Notes: generated by a model not told the origin, from the sequence alone. Counted from the stretch's first letter, positions 37,205 to 47,157 are shown. The stretch is 64,000 nt of DNA from Pantoea allii (GCF_002307475.1 NZ_NTMH01000029.1:1-64000); one strand, 5' to 3'. Made by a program: numbers and translations.

Positions 37205-37279
37205 CAGCCTCGCTATTTCGCCCCTTATGATTCCCCTGCCAATGAGCATGTTATCAACCTAAATAATAAGAGGGAATCA

Positions 37280-37834
37280 ATGAAAGCCAGGTCTTTATCA
37301 CGCTGTATGTATTTTGCTTTGTGCGGTGTAAGTTTACTTTCTTTTAACACCTTTGCCGCATCGCAAAATACTATTCGCTTTCAGGGTGAAGTCAACGCGC
37401 AAACCTGTAACGTTAATATAAACGATGCAACCGGTAGCCCGATTATTCTGCTGCCTACGGTATCGACAGCCTCGTTGAACGCGGCGAAATCCACCGCCGG
37501 TAAAACACCCTTTACGATCAATTTAACGGGCTGTGTTGCGCCGGCGGCGGGTACAACCCAGGCAATTAATATCAATCTGGCGGGAAATAATATTTCCTCC
37601 ACGGGTGATTTATTAAATACCGGCACAGCGACGAATGTCGCACTGCGTTTACTGGATAGTAGTGACAAAACGATCAATCTGTCAGGTGGCACGGCGACCG
37701 TAAACGGCATGTCGCTGGCCAGTGGTAGCACCAGTGCATCACAAAATTTTTCAGTCGAATATTACAGCGACTCTGGAAGCGCTGGAGCGGGTACGGTTTT
37801 GAGTAGCGTTCAATATTCTGTTAGCTATCCATAA
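37280..37834 (+). CDS. Major fimbrial subunit (type 1 pilin family)
   Basis: 184 residues with a signal peptide of about 27 (cleavage near FNTFA-AS). The mature pilin has the family's disulfide pair (QTCNVNI and LTGCVAP), Gly/Thr/Ser-rich strands and the C-terminal donor-strand pattern ending V-x-YSVSYP. Polymerises into the fimbrial rod through donor-strand exchange, delivered by the chaperone and usher encoded after it. Start ATG follows AGAGGGAATCA. Confidence 0.9.
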   Translation: MKARSLSRCMYFALCGVSLLSFNTFAASQNTIRFQGEVNAQTCNVNINDATGSPIILLPTVSTASLNAAKSTAGKTPFTINLTGCVAPAAGTTQAININLAGNNISSTGDLLNTGTATNVALRLLDSSDKTINLSGGTATVNGMSLASGSTSASQNFSVEYYSDSGSAGAGTVLSSVQYSVSYP

Positions 37835-37841
37835 CTATCAG

Positions 37842-37862
37842 GCCCCCTTTAGCCGAGGGGGC
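37842..37862 (+). other. Intercistronic hairpin after the fimbrial subunit gene
   Basis: GCCCCCT-TTAGCCG-AGGGGGC, 8 bp after the stop. Its right arm abuts the ribosome-binding site (AGGAG, 37863-37867) of the chaperone gene. Such stems after pilin genes raise subunit mRNA relative to chaperone and usher mRNA. Confidence 0.7.
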
Positions 37863-37873
37863 AGGAGAAACCT

Positions 37874-38563
37874 GTGTTCAAGTCTCTTGTTATTCTGTTT
37901 CTGGCTTTATCCGCTCCCCTTTGTCAGGCAAGCGTCGTGCTGAATGGCACCCGGATAATTATTGATGGTGCGAAAAATGAAAAAACCATTCAGTTTACCA
38001 ATGCGGGCGATCAGCCTGCGCTTATTCAAATTCAGGCGATTAATCCTGACGCGGCGTCCACACTGCCCTTTGTGGCGCTGCCGCAAATTTTTCGCATCGC
38101 GCCAGCCGCCGGTCAAACGGTGAAAGTCAAAGTCACCGAGAATAATTTACCGCAGGACAGAGAGTCGCTGTTCTACATGGACTATACAGAAATCCCCTCT
38201 GTGAAAAAGGGCGATGAAGATAAAAATAAACTCTATCTGATTATTAAGAACAGGGTAAAAGTCATCGTTCGCCCCAGGCAACTCGATTTCTCTGTGGATA
38301 ACGTCAGGCAGGCGCTTTCTTATCGTATTCAGGGGCGAGATATTCTCTTCAAAAATGCCTCTCCTTTTTACGCCAATATCCGCGCGTTTTCACTGATTAA
38401 GGGAAATAAGACGATTGCCTGGGACGATGCCGTAACGCTCGCGCCGTTTAGTGAAAGCAAGGTCACGCTGCACAGTTCGTCATCCCTGGTGGGATACGCC
38501 CTTACCGCCCTCCTGATCAACGATTTTGGTGCTGACGAAAAAATAAACCTGAACGAAAAATAG
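37874..38563 (+). CDS. Periplasmic fimbrial chaperone 1
   Basis: 229 residues, signal peptide to about residue 19 (PLCQASVV). Two immunoglobulin-like domains. Family motifs include the conserved F1-strand and DRESLFYMDYTEIPS region and the following basic KNR-x-K-x-I-x-RP segment. It binds pilins in the periplasm and passes them to the usher. GTG start, 6 bp after AGGAG. Six bp before the usher gene. Confidence 0.9.
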   Translation: MFKSLVILFLALSAPLCQASVVLNGTRIIIDGAKNEKTIQFTNAGDQPALIQIQAINPDAASTLPFVALPQIFRIAPAAGQTVKVKVTENNLPQDRESLFYMDYTEIPSVKKGDEDKNKLYLIIKNRVKVIVRPRQLDFSVDNVRQALSYRIQGRDILFKNASPFYANIRAFSLIKGNKTIAWDDAVTLAPFSESKVTLHSSSSLVGYALTALLINDFGADEKINLNEK

Positions 38564-38568
38564 CCGAA

Positions 38569-41091
38569 ATGAATAAAGCTTCCTTATTCTTATTGTTCGC
38601 GTTCAGTCTGATCCCTGCCAGGGAAAGTCAGGCGGCTGATGCGCAGGATGACTATACGTTTGATCCTTCATTAGTGCGCGAAATGATGCCGGGACAGGTT
38701 GCGATGCCGGATGATGCGCAGGATGCCTGGTTTCAGCCGGGTCGTTATGATGTGGAACTTTACCTCAATGGTAAGTTTCAACAATCCACAACCTTGCAGA
38801 TCGTGCGGGCAGGCGGACCGCTCTCCGTGTGTCTTCCGTCGCCGTTTTATCACGCGTTTGGTGTCAAAGCGCATTATTTGTCTGCCCTGAAGGCGACAGG
38901 CTGCGTCCGGCCAGACGCGCTTTTACCCGGCGCCGCCGTTAACGTCAATACCGCCAGCTTACGCGTCGACGTATCCATCCCCCAGGCGATGCTGGTTCAG
39001 CGGCCTGTGGGCTATATCGCGCCGGAAAACCTGACGGCTGGCTCGACCATGGCGTTCGTGAATTACAACCTTAACCAGTTCTATTCAGATTACAAAAATG
39101 CGCAGCGTTTTGAATCCACCTATCTGGGCATCAACAGTGGTATGAACGTGGGAATGTGGCGTTTTCGTCAGCAGGGAAACCTGACCCATGATGAATGGGG
39201 TAATCGCTGGCAAAGTGCCAGAGCCTGGGCGCAGCGGGCATTGCCTTCGTTGCAAAGTGAGGTCGGGCTGGGGGAGCTTTTTAGTCAGGGCGACTTGTTT
39301 AATGCCGTCAGTTTCAACGGTGTGAGTCTGGACTCGGACGACCGTATGCTGCCCGATTCTGTTCGGGGCTACGCCCCGGTCGTGCGTGGCGTAGCAAACA
39401 GCAACGCACGCGTGACCGTCTGGCAGGGCAAACAGCGGATCTACCAAACCACCGTGCCGCCGGGGCCGTTTATCATCAACGATCTCAGCCCGGTCAGCTA
39501 TGGCGGCGATCTCAAGGTTGAGGTTCAGGAGTCTGACGGCAGCCTCCATCAGTTTAGCGTGCCCTATGCGGTGTTACCGCAGTCGCTGCGTCCAGGCCGA
39601 ACCGACTACAACTTTGCGGCCGGTAAAGTCAGGGATTACAGCCAATACAATACGTTTACAGAGTTAACCGTTAAGCATGGCCTGACAAACGCCATTACCC
39701 TTAACGGCGGCGCGCGTCTGGGTGAGCACTATCATGCGGTGCTGGCCGGTGGCGTTTGGGCGTCCGATTTCGGTGCCCTTGGCTTCAACAGCGCCTACTC
39801 TGAAGCCGACCTGAACGGCGGCGAGACGACCGAGGGATGGCGCTACGAACTCAGCTACAGTCGTACCTTCCAGCCTACCCAGACCACGCTGACGTTTGCC
39901 GGCTATCAGTATTCCACTCAGGGCTATCGGGATCTCAATGATGTTATTGCATTAAATAATGCAGAAACGCCAGGCCGCAACAATATCAGTAGCGAATATA
40001 TGCAGCGTAATCGCCTGCAGATGACGGTTAACCAGACGCTGGGTGAGTGGGGAAATATCTATATTTCCGGCTCGAAGCAAAATTACTACGACGGCCGTTC
40101 ACGCAATACGCAGTTTCAGATTGGCTATGGCACCGTGCTGCCAAAAAATATCGCGCTGAATATTTCCCTGTCCCGCCAGTATTCGCGCAGAGCTTACTCA
40201 AGCGATCCGCGTATGGCCGTGATGTCGCAACATTCAGACGACACCTTTTATAAAGATACCCAGTTTCAGGTCAGCATCTCGGTTCCGTTAGGCTCAGAAG
40301 CCACGTCGCCTTATTTAGCGCTGGGGGGAACCCGTGGAAGCCAAAATGGCAGTAACTATAACGCCTCACTCAGCGGAATAAGCGGCGAGAGCGGCACCAG
40401 CTACAGCCTGAATATCAATCGTGATCAGCAACAACGCGACACAACGTTAAGTGGCAGCCTGGGCAAAAAACTCTCAGAAGCCAGTCTGACCGGTACGGCA
40501 TCCACATCCTCACGGTTTAAACAGATGTCCGTCAATGCGATGGGCGCGGCGGTGATCCACAGCGGTGGTGTAACGCTGGGCAATTATCTGGGTGACACCT
40601 TTGCCCTTGTCGAAGCGAAAGGGGCCAGGAATGCTCGCATTTTGAATAGCCAGGGCACCGAAATCGATCGCTTTGGTTATGCCCTGGTGCCATCGCTCAA
40701 CCCTTATCACTACAACAGTATTTCGTTGGGGGCCAGCGGCAGCGATAGCCATGTCGAGATTCAGGACAGTGAAAAAATCGTCGCGCCTTATGCCGGTGCG
40801 ATGGTGAAGGTGACGTTCAGGACCTTACGCGGTTATCCGGTCATGTTAAAGACCCGCACCAATCGCGAGACGACGGTGCCGGTGGGGGCGGATCTGCTCG
40901 ACGATGCAGGCAACCGGGTGGGGACGTTTGGTCAGGGCGGCAATGCCTGGTTACGCGTCGCGAAAACCCAGGGACAGTTGAAAGCCGTATGGGGAGAGGA
41001 CGCGAAAGCATCCTGTTTGATTGACTACCACATCCCAAAACCTAAACCCGATGCGGTGATTACCTACGCGGATGCTGTATGTCGTTTTTAA
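38569..41091 (+). CDS. Outer-membrane fimbrial usher (FimD/PapC family)
   Basis: 840 residues. It has a signal peptide, an N-terminal chaperone-binding domain, a 24-strand pore with a plug domain (including the RGYAPVVRGVANSNARV signature), and two C-terminal domains (MVKVTFRTLRGYPVMLKT onward). It ends with Cys near the terminus, as usual. It exports and polymerises the pilins. Confidence 0.94.
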   Translation: MNKASLFLLFAFSLIPARESQAADAQDDYTFDPSLVREMMPGQVAMPDDAQDAWFQPGRYDVELYLNGKFQQSTTLQIVRAGGPLSVCLPSPFYHAFGVKAHYLSALKATGCVRPDALLPGAAVNVNTASLRVDVSIPQAMLVQRPVGYIAPENLTAGSTMAFVNYNLNQFYSDYKNAQRFESTYLGINSGMNVGMWRFRQQGNLTHDEWGNRWQSARAWAQRALPSLQSEVGLGELFSQGDLFNAVSFNGVSLDSDDRMLPDSVRGYAPVVRGVANSNARVTVWQGKQRIYQTTVPPGPFIINDLSPVSYGGDLKVEVQESDGSLHQFSVPYAVLPQSLRPGRTDYNFAAGKVRDYSQYNTFTELTVKHGLTNAITLNGGARLGEHYHAVLAGGVWASDFGALGFNSAYSEADLNGGETTEGWRYELSYSRTFQPTQTTLTFAGYQYSTQGYRDLNDVIALNNAETPGRNNISSEYMQRNRLQMTVNQTLGEWGNIYISGSKQNYYDGRSRNTQFQIGYGTVLPKNIALNISLSRQYSRRAYSSDPRMAVMSQHSDDTFYKDTQFQVSISVPLGSEATSPYLALGGTRGSQNGSNYNASLSGISGESGTSYSLNINRDQQQRDTTLSGSLGKKLSEASLTGTASTSSRFKQMSVNAMGAAVIHSGGVTLGNYLGDTFALVEAKGARNARILNSQGTEIDRFGYALVPSLNPYHYNSISLGASGSDSHVEIQDSEKIVAPYAGAMVKVTFRTLRGYPVMLKTRTNRETTVPVGADLLDDAGNRVGTFGQGGNAWLRVAKTQGQLKAVWGEDAKASCLIDYHIPKPKPDAVITYADAVCRF

Positions 41092-41108
41092 AATGTAAGG
41101 TTTTAACG

Positions 41109-42389
41109 ATGAAGTACGTTTTAGCTGTGATGGCATGCTTTCTTTTGGCGGCATGGCTACCCGCTCATGCCACCTGCACGCGGGTGAATCCGGTCGATCA
41201 GGGATGTGATGCCTGCGGAGCGTCCCTGAATTTCGGCAATATCGGCTTGATGAATCTACGTTATCAGCCCGCAGGCACCGTGCTGGCCCGCTCGGTATTT
41301 CGTGTGGTACCGGCCATCAACAATGCCAATCCGGATCGCGTGTTATATCAATGCGATCTGGCAGATAAAGACCAGCTGTTTGAAGTCTTCGCCACCAATG
41401 GCGACAGTAACGTTGGCGGAGCCTGGGACATGGGCGGCGGTTATTTTCAGACTTATTTTCCCTTCACCGCGTTAAAGCTGATTCATGTGCGAAGCGGTAA
41501 GCCTTTTACCCGTATCTGGCAAAAAGTGCCGCTGACGCAGTATGACATTCAGGGGAATAAAATCCTGATCCGCGGGCGGGATTTCAGCCCCATCAGCGCC
41601 GAATTGATCCGTACCTCTGAAAACAATCGCACGCCGGGTTATTCGTCGTGGGGATGCCCGGCGGCGGCGGCGGACAATTATACCGGCTCGTACAACTGCA
41701 ATCAGCCGAACGGCTATGTAGTGTTTATGGGGCCGGGGATGGATGTGCCCGAAGCGGGCCAGGACAGCTGGAATCATTTTGAAACCTGGGGGTCCGGACG
41801 CTATATGGCTTTCGGTATGAATACCGCGCCGGTGGCCACCCTGACGCAAAACCTCACCCAGGGCTGCCGGGTTGAAAATTACACCGCGAACGTGATTTTC
41901 CCCAGTATCAGTATTAATGCCCTCAATGAAGGGCAAACCGCGACGGCTCCGCTCAGCATTACGCTGGCCTGCGCGGCGGGGACAGATAAGATTTCCGGGA
42001 TAAACTCAGGCCAACTGTCACTGGGATTTCAACCCAGCTACGCCGCGTGGTTGCAGGCACAGCAGTTAGGTCTGACGTCTGGAAGTGGGATTTCCAGCTA
42101 CCTGGTGTCCGATCACTATGACAGTTTGCCTTCACTGGCGAAAGGCGTGGGGATTCAGCTGAAAACCTCCGGGGGAAGTGCGGTATCGTTTCTGAGCTGG
42201 AGCAGTTTTAGCAGCAATGCAGGATGGCGGCCGGTGCTGGAGGACGCGCAGGTTATTAGCAGCGGTCAGCCGAGTGACGAAACGCTGTATCAGCGTAATT
42301 TCACTGCCAGTCTTGCAAAGCTTCCTGGACAAACGGTCACGGCGGGCAATGTTGATGCGACGGCCTCGATCCTCATTCGGCTGCAATAA
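41109..42389 (+). CDS. Two-domain fimbrial tip adhesin
   Basis: 426 residues. Signal peptide to about residue 22 (PAHATC). An N-terminal lectin-like domain rich in Cys, Trp and Gly (about 25-250, with WGCPAAAADNYTGSYNC) is followed by a C-terminal pilin domain (about 255-426) ending in ASILIRLQ. This is the layout of tip adhesins such as FimH or MrkD; the receptor cannot be guessed. Start ATG at 41109 follows TAAGGTTTTAACG, 17 bp after the usher stop. Confidence 0.8.
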   Translation: MKYVLAVMACFLLAAWLPAHATCTRVNPVDQGCDACGASLNFGNIGLMNLRYQPAGTVLARSVFRVVPAINNANPDRVLYQCDLADKDQLFEVFATNGDSNVGGAWDMGGGYFQTYFPFTALKLIHVRSGKPFTRIWQKVPLTQYDIQGNKILIRGRDFSPISAELIRTSENNRTPGYSSWGCPAAAADNYTGSYNCNQPNGYVVFMGPGMDVPEAGQDSWNHFETWGSGRYMAFGMNTAPVATLTQNLTQGCRVENYTANVIFPSISINALNEGQTATAPLSITLACAAGTDKISGINSGQLSLGFQPSYAAWLQAQQLGLTSGSGISSYLVSDHYDSLPSLAKGVGIQLKTSGGSAVSFLSWSSFSSNAGWRPVLEDAQVISSGQPSDETLYQRNFTASLAKLPGQTVTAGNVDATASILIRLQ

Positions 42390-42390
42390 T

Positions 42391-43146
42391 ATGAAAAAGA
42401 TCCTGCTGCTCGTCATGTGCATCATTACTCACTCCCAGGCCGCGGTTATTCCGCAGCAAAGCCGAATCATCTTTCATCCCGGCGAGGTGCAAGTCCCGTT
42501 GTTGTTGGTCAACAGCGGTGAATCTCCTGTCCTGATCCAGACCTGGGTCGACGGCGGCTCACCGGAAACATCGCCCGGCAGTAAAGCCTTTCCTTTTGTC
42601 GCACTCCCCGGGGTTTTTACGCTGAACAAGGATGAAAAAAAACAGATCGCGGTTTTGCGCACCGAGCTGGCCGCACAGCTTCCCACCGATCGGGAATCCC
42701 TTTACTGGCTCAATCTTTACGAAATCAGTTCAGTGAAAAAAAGCAGTCTGCGGGCGGGCAACGATAAGATCAGTGTGGCGCTGAACACCCAGCTTAAAGT
42801 GATTAATCGCCCGTTTACGGATTCGATGCCTTTTGCGGCACGCGTTAAGGCGGTTACGTTTCAGATCAGGAAAACACAAGGGCAGTTTTTTATTCAGGCC
42901 AGCAATCAGAGCCGTTACTTTTTTACCCCAGGGAAGATGACGGCGACGGCGGGCGGAAAACATTATCCTGTTTACCTGGACGGGGATAAAACGCTGGCAC
43001 CTTTCGCCAGTAAACGTTATCCCCTGCTTGGTGACTCGCCGCTTTTAGCGACAGGCAACGCTGTGCTTAACTTCACCGCGCTGGACGACCAAGGGAATCC
43101 CCAGGCGTTCACGGCCAACCTGAACCTGGCTTCTGGCTCACCGTGA
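42391..43146 (+). CDS. Periplasmic fimbrial chaperone 2
   Basis: 251 residues, signal peptide to about residue 17. The same family as the chaperone at 37874-38563 but clearly different. It has ESPVLIQTWVDGG, LPTDRESLYWLNLYEIS and the basic segment LKVINRPF. It begins one base after the adhesin stop, so a dedicated role for the adhesin is likely. Last gene of the operon. Confidence 0.9.
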   Translation: MKKILLLVMCIITHSQAAVIPQQSRIIFHPGEVQVPLLLVNSGESPVLIQTWVDGGSPETSPGSKAFPFVALPGVFTLNKDEKKQIAVLRTELAAQLPTDRESLYWLNLYEISSVKKSSLRAGNDKISVALNTQLKVINRPFTDSMPFAARVKAVTFQIRKTQGQFFIQASNQSRYFFTPGKMTATAGGKHYPVYLDGDKTLAPFASKRYPLLGDSPLLATGNAVLNFTALDDQGNPQAFTANLNLASGSP

Positions 43147-43193
43147 ACCCGCCGCGCGCGGGTGGTCGCATTGGCTGCCACCCGTCTGCGTCA

Positions 43194-44195
43194 TCAGTAA
43201 ACCATGACGACCTTGCCGCGCATATGGCCTTCCAGCACGCGCTGGTGGGCAGCCTCAAGCGTTTCTACACTCAGGCCGTGAAGCGTTTCGTTCAGCGTGC
43301 TTTGCAGCTTGCCGTCGTCCAGCAGGTCGGCGACGGCATTCAGGATTTCCCCCTGCTGCGCCATGTCCGGCGTGTTGTACATGCTGCGTGTGTACATAAA
43401 CTCAAAGTGCAGCGCGGCGCTTTTTAGCTTCAGTTGATCCATCGACAGTGGATGTTCGTTCTCAACAATGGTGCAGATGTGGCCCTGAGGAGCAATAAGC
43501 TGGCTCATGGTGTCCCAGTGGCCATCGGTGTCGTTTAGACAAAAAATATAATCAACCTGCTTAATGCCGTGCTTTTCCAGCTCAGCAGCCATGTCTTTGT
43601 AGTTGATCACCAGATCGGCTCCGCGATCGCGGCACCACTGGGCGGAATCGTCCCGTGACGCGGTGGCGATCACTTTGGCTTTACTGCGCATTTTCGCCAG
43701 AGGAATTGCCAGTGAACCTACGCCGCCTGCACCGCCCACGATCAACAGCGTTTGATCCTCACGCGCCGCAGCCATATCCAGCCGTTCAAACAGGCCTTCC
43801 CATGCAGTCAGCGCCGTCAACGGGATAGCAGCAGAAGCAGCCCAGTCGAGTTTTTTCGGTTTATGACCGGTGATACGTGAATCGACCAACTGCTCCGTGC
43901 TGTTACTGCCCGGACGAGTAATATCGCCCGCATAGTACACTTCATCGCCTGGCTTAAAGCCGCTGACTTTACTGCCGGTTTCCAGCACGACGCCGCTGGC
44001 ATCCCAGCCGAGAATACGTGGTACCTGCAAACCATTTTTGATCGCCCCTTTGTGAACTTTGGTATCGACCGGATTGACCGAGGCGGCTTTCACCTGAACG
44101 CGCAGGTCATACTCGCCTGGCGTGAGGGTTTCCGGGAAAATTTCAACGAAGTTTTTTGGGTTTTCTGGATCAACAGCAATTGCGCGAACAGACAT
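43194..44195 (-). CDS. Quinone-oxidoreductase-like medium-chain dehydrogenase
   Basis: 333 residues. The GroES-like N-terminal half contains KAASVNPVDTKV and the Rossmann half contains GGAGGVGSLAIPLAK for NADPH. It lacks the zinc-binding cysteines of alcohol dehydrogenases, so it is the zinc-independent quinone reductase type. It may detoxify reactive carbonyls or quinones. Divergent from a LysR regulator, which probably controls it. Confidence 0.85.
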   Translation of the reverse strand: MSVRAIAVDPENPKNFVEIFPETLTPGEYDLRVQVKAASVNPVDTKVHKGAIKNGLQVPRILGWDASGVVLETGSKVSGFKPGDEVYYAGDITRPGSNSTEQLVDSRITGHKPKKLDWAASAAIPLTALTAWEGLFERLDMAAAREDQTLLIVGGAGGVGSLAIPLAKMRSKAKVIATASRDDSAQWCRDRGADLVINYKDMAAELEKHGIKQVDYIFCLNDTDGHWDTMSQLIAPQGHICTIVENEHPLSMDQLKLKSAALHFEFMYTRSMYNTPDMAQQGEILNAVADLLDDGKLQSTLNETLHGLSVETLEAAHQRVLEGHMRGKVVMVY

Positions 44196-44291
44196 AATTT
44201 TCTCTCCTGTAGTGTTCTCTAAAGTGTAGAACCCCGAGACGATGCTGATAAGATGGACAATAGTTATTACAGTGTTCGTCTGAGGTGAACA

Positions 44292-45188
44292 ATGGCGTTT
44301 CGTCAGTGGCAGGATATGGCGCTGTTTGCGTTAGTGGCGGAGTGCGGCAGTTTTACCGCCGCGGCAGAACGGGCAGGCTTACCGAAATCCAGCGTCAGCC
44401 AGCGGATTAGCCAGCTTGAACAGCGGCTGGGCATCCGGTTGTTAAACCGCACCACGCGCCAGCTCAATCTGACCTTTGCAGGGGAACGCTATCTGCTGCA
44501 CTGCCAGGAGATGATGCAGGCCAGCGAGCGCGCCGAACAGGCCATTGCCAGTCTACGGGAAAATCCCAGCGGTCGCCTGCGCATCACCAGCCCGGCGGGC
44601 ATTGGCGCAACCTTGCTGGCCCGCTGCAACGCTGCGTTTTTACGCCACTATCCTGACGTCACGCTGGATATCTCTGTCTCGGATGATATTCGCGATCTGG
44701 TGCAGGACGGCTTTGATCTGGCCTTACGCACCGGTCAGCCGCAGGAGTCGTCCCTGATTGGTCGCCGCGTCGGCTACTGCCAGCGCTCGCTGGTGGCCGC
44801 ACAAGCTTATCTGGACCAGCATCCGCCGATTACCCATCCCCAACAGTTGGCCGCGCATCGCTGTATTGCGCACCGGGCCTGGAACGAGTGGGTGCTGAAA
44901 CGCGACGATCAATATCATCGTTGGCTGCTTCCGCCTGCGCACCTTACCGATAATTTACTCTATGCCCGTGAGTCGGCGTTGGGATGTGCCGGTATTACGC
45001 TACTGCCCCGCTTTTTAACGGACGGCGACAGGGGCGATGCGCGTCTGGTAACGGTGCTGCCGGAATGGGAAATGGAGGGGAATGAACTGTGGCTGGTGTA
45101 TCCCAGTCGTAAACTGAACTCGCCTGCGCTGATGAAATATATTGAATTTGCTTTGCAGTCGCCTGTGTTCCGCGAATTTTACCGCTGA
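44292..45188 (+). CDS. LysR-family transcriptional regulator
   Basis: 298 residues. Helix-turn-helix at about 1-60 (FALVAECGSFTAAAERAGLPKSSVSQRISQLEQ) and a LysR substrate domain containing GRLRITSPAGIGATLL. It belongs to the group of regulators that sit next to oxidoreductases. The 96-bp gap to the divergent dehydrogenase gene is its probable target. Start ATG follows GAGGTGAACA. Confidence 0.9.
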   Translation: MAFRQWQDMALFALVAECGSFTAAAERAGLPKSSVSQRISQLEQRLGIRLLNRTTRQLNLTFAGERYLLHCQEMMQASERAEQAIASLRENPSGRLRITSPAGIGATLLARCNAAFLRHYPDVTLDISVSDDIRDLVQDGFDLALRTGQPQESSLIGRRVGYCQRSLVAAQAYLDQHPPITHPQQLAAHRCIAHRAWNEWVLKRDDQYHRWLLPPAHLTDNLLYARESALGCAGITLLPRFLTDGDRGDARLVTVLPEWEMEGNELWLVYPSRKLNSPALMKYIEFALQSPVFREFYR

Positions 45189-45219
45189 AGAAAAGAGAAG
45201 GGCGGCATCGCTGCCGCCC
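45187..45219 (-). terminator. Rho-independent terminator of ettA
   Basis: On the minus strand GGGCGGCA-GCGA-TGCCGCCC is followed by TTCTCTTTTCTT, just after the ettA stop at 45225. It may also end the LysR gene transcript arriving from the other side. Confidence 0.85.
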
Positions 45220-45224
45220 CGCAA

Positions 45225-46892
45225 TTACTTAGTAATACGCTTGTACTTGATACGTTTCGGCTCCAGCGCATCTGCGCCCAGCGTGCGTTTCTTGTACTCT
45301 TCGTATTCGGTAAAGTTACCTTCAAAGAATTCGATCTTGCCCTCATCCTGATAATCCAGAATGTGGGTCGCGATACGGTCAAGGAACCAACGGTCATGCG
45401 AGATCACCATGGCGCAGCCAGGGAACTCAAGCAGGGCGTTTTCCAGCGCGCGCAGGGTTTCAATGTCCAGGTCGTTGGTGGGCTCATCGAGCAGCAGCAT
45501 GTTGCCGCCCACCTGCAGCAGTTTTGCCAGATGCAGACGACCACGCTCACCACCGGACAACTCGCCCACGCGTTTGCCCTGATCCACGCCTTTAAAGTTA
45601 AAGCGTCCTACATAGGCGCGACTTGGCATTTCGGTGTTGCCGATACGCATAATGTCCTGACCGCCAGAGACTTCTTCCCATACGGTTTTGGCATTATCCA
45701 TGCTGTCGCGGAACTGATCGACAGAGGCCAGCTTCACGGTTTCACCCAGCACAATCTCGCCGGAATCCGGTTGTTCCTGACCGGACATCATGCGGAACAG
45801 GGTCGACTTACCGGCGCCGTTCGGGCCGATGATGCCGACGATGGCCCCTTTCGGTACAGAGAACGACAGGCCGTCGATCAGTACGCGGTCGCCGTAAGAT
45901 TTACGCAGGTTGCTGACTTCCAGCACCTTGTCACCCAGACGGGCACCCGGTGGAATAAACAGTTCGTTGGTTTCGTTACGTTTCTGGTAGTCGGTGTTGT
46001 TCAGTTCTTCAAAGCGAGCCAGACGGGCTTTACCTTTAGACTGCTGGCCTTTTGGCCCTTTGCGTACCCACTCCAGCTCTTTCTCGATAGATTTGCGACG
46101 TGCGGCTTCGGAAGAGGCTTCCTGCGCCAGACGGGCATCTTTCTGCTCCAGCCATGAGGAGTAGTTCCCTTCCCACGGAATGCCTTCGCCGCGGTCCAGC
46201 TCCAGAATCCAGCCTGCAACGTTATCAAGGAAGTAACGGTCGTGGGTAATCGCCACCACGGTGCCTTCGAAGTCGTGCAGGAAACGCTCCAGCCAGGCGA
46301 CAGATTCTGCATCCAGGTGGTTCGTCGGTTCGTCCAGCAGCAGCATGTCTGGTTTTTCCAGCAACAGGCGGCACAGGGCGACACGGCGGCGTTCACCACC
46401 GGACAGGTTCGCAATTTTTGCGTCCCAGTCGGGCAGGCGCAGGGCGTCGGCGGCGCGTTCCAACTGGGTGTTCAGATTATGGCCGTCATGCGCCTGAATG
46501 ATCTCTTCCAGCCGTCCCTGCTCGGCAGCCAGCTTATCGAAATCTGCATCTTCTTCGGCGTATAAGGCATACACCTCGTCGAGACGTTTCAGCGCACCGA
46601 CCACTTCGGCCAGCGCTTCTTCCACGGACTCGCGCACGGTGTGCTCAAGGTTAAGCTGCGGTTCCTGCGGCAGATAGCCGATTTTAAGACCGGGCTGCGG
46701 GCGGGCTTCCCCTTCGATATCTTTATCGATACCGGCCATGATGCGTAGCAGCGTAGATTTACCCGCACCGTTCAGGCCGAGCACGCCAATTTTTGCGCCG
46801 GGGAAAAAGCTAAGGGAGATGTTCTTCAGAATATGTCGCTTTGGCGGAACTACTTTGCCGACGCGATGCATGCTATAGACGAATTGAGCCAC
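45225..46892 (-). CDS. ettA: Energy-dependent translational throttle protein EttA (ABC-F)
   Basis: 555 residues, close to E. coli EttA. It binds the ribosomal E site and couples the first steps of elongation to ATP level. Two ABC cassettes: Walker A GLNGAGKSTLL with LSGGERRRVALCR and DEPTNHLD, then Walker A GPNGAGKSTLF with LSGGERGRLHLAK and DEPTNDLD. Between them is the linker containing EKELEWVRKGPKGQQSK. No membrane part. Confidence 0.97.
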   Translation of the reverse strand: MAQFVYSMHRVGKVVPPKRHILKNISLSFFPGAKIGVLGLNGAGKSTLLRIMAGIDKDIEGEARPQPGLKIGYLPQEPQLNLEHTVRESVEEALAEVVGALKRLDEVYALYAEEDADFDKLAAEQGRLEEIIQAHDGHNLNTQLERAADALRLPDWDAKIANLSGGERRRVALCRLLLEKPDMLLLDEPTNHLDAESVAWLERFLHDFEGTVVAITHDRYFLDNVAGWILELDRGEGIPWEGNYSSWLEQKDARLAQEASSEAARRKSIEKELEWVRKGPKGQQSKGKARLARFEELNNTDYQKRNETNELFIPPGARLGDKVLEVSNLRKSYGDRVLIDGLSFSVPKGAIVGIIGPNGAGKSTLFRMMSGQEQPDSGEIVLGETVKLASVDQFRDSMDNAKTVWEEVSGGQDIMRIGNTEMPSRAYVGRFNFKGVDQGKRVGELSGGERGRLHLAKLLQVGGNMLLLDEPTNDLDIETLRALENALLEFPGCAMVISHDRWFLDRIATHILDYQDEGKIEFFEGNFTEYEEYKKRTLGADALEPKRIKYKRITK

Positions 46893-47157
46893 GTTGTATT
46901 GAGCCTCTGGGTCTGTTTGTCGTGTGGATGATGTCGAAGTTTAGCCTTTTTCGCTGCCTATTCACAGCCGATGCGCCGGGATAATTCCGTGCCGGGGCGC
47001 AGTTTGGCATAACTGTTTGATTTGTGTCCGCTGTCCGACCGGGCGGCAAAAGGCCGCTTCCGGTGACGTGCGTATCATGACGAGCATATATAGCGCAGGT
47101 GACATGAATCCACCTGAGCGTAGCAGCAGGTCATTGCCAGTGCGTGACAAAACGACG

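Noticed and set aside
43147..43185. GC-rich inverted repeats after the second chaperone as a terminator
   Set aside because: Two alternative stems compete and neither is followed by a T-run, so a terminator is not supported.
46962..47150. Minus-strand frame of 62 codons between ettA and deoQ
   Set aside because: No ribosome-binding site and no family resemblance; treated as intergenic.
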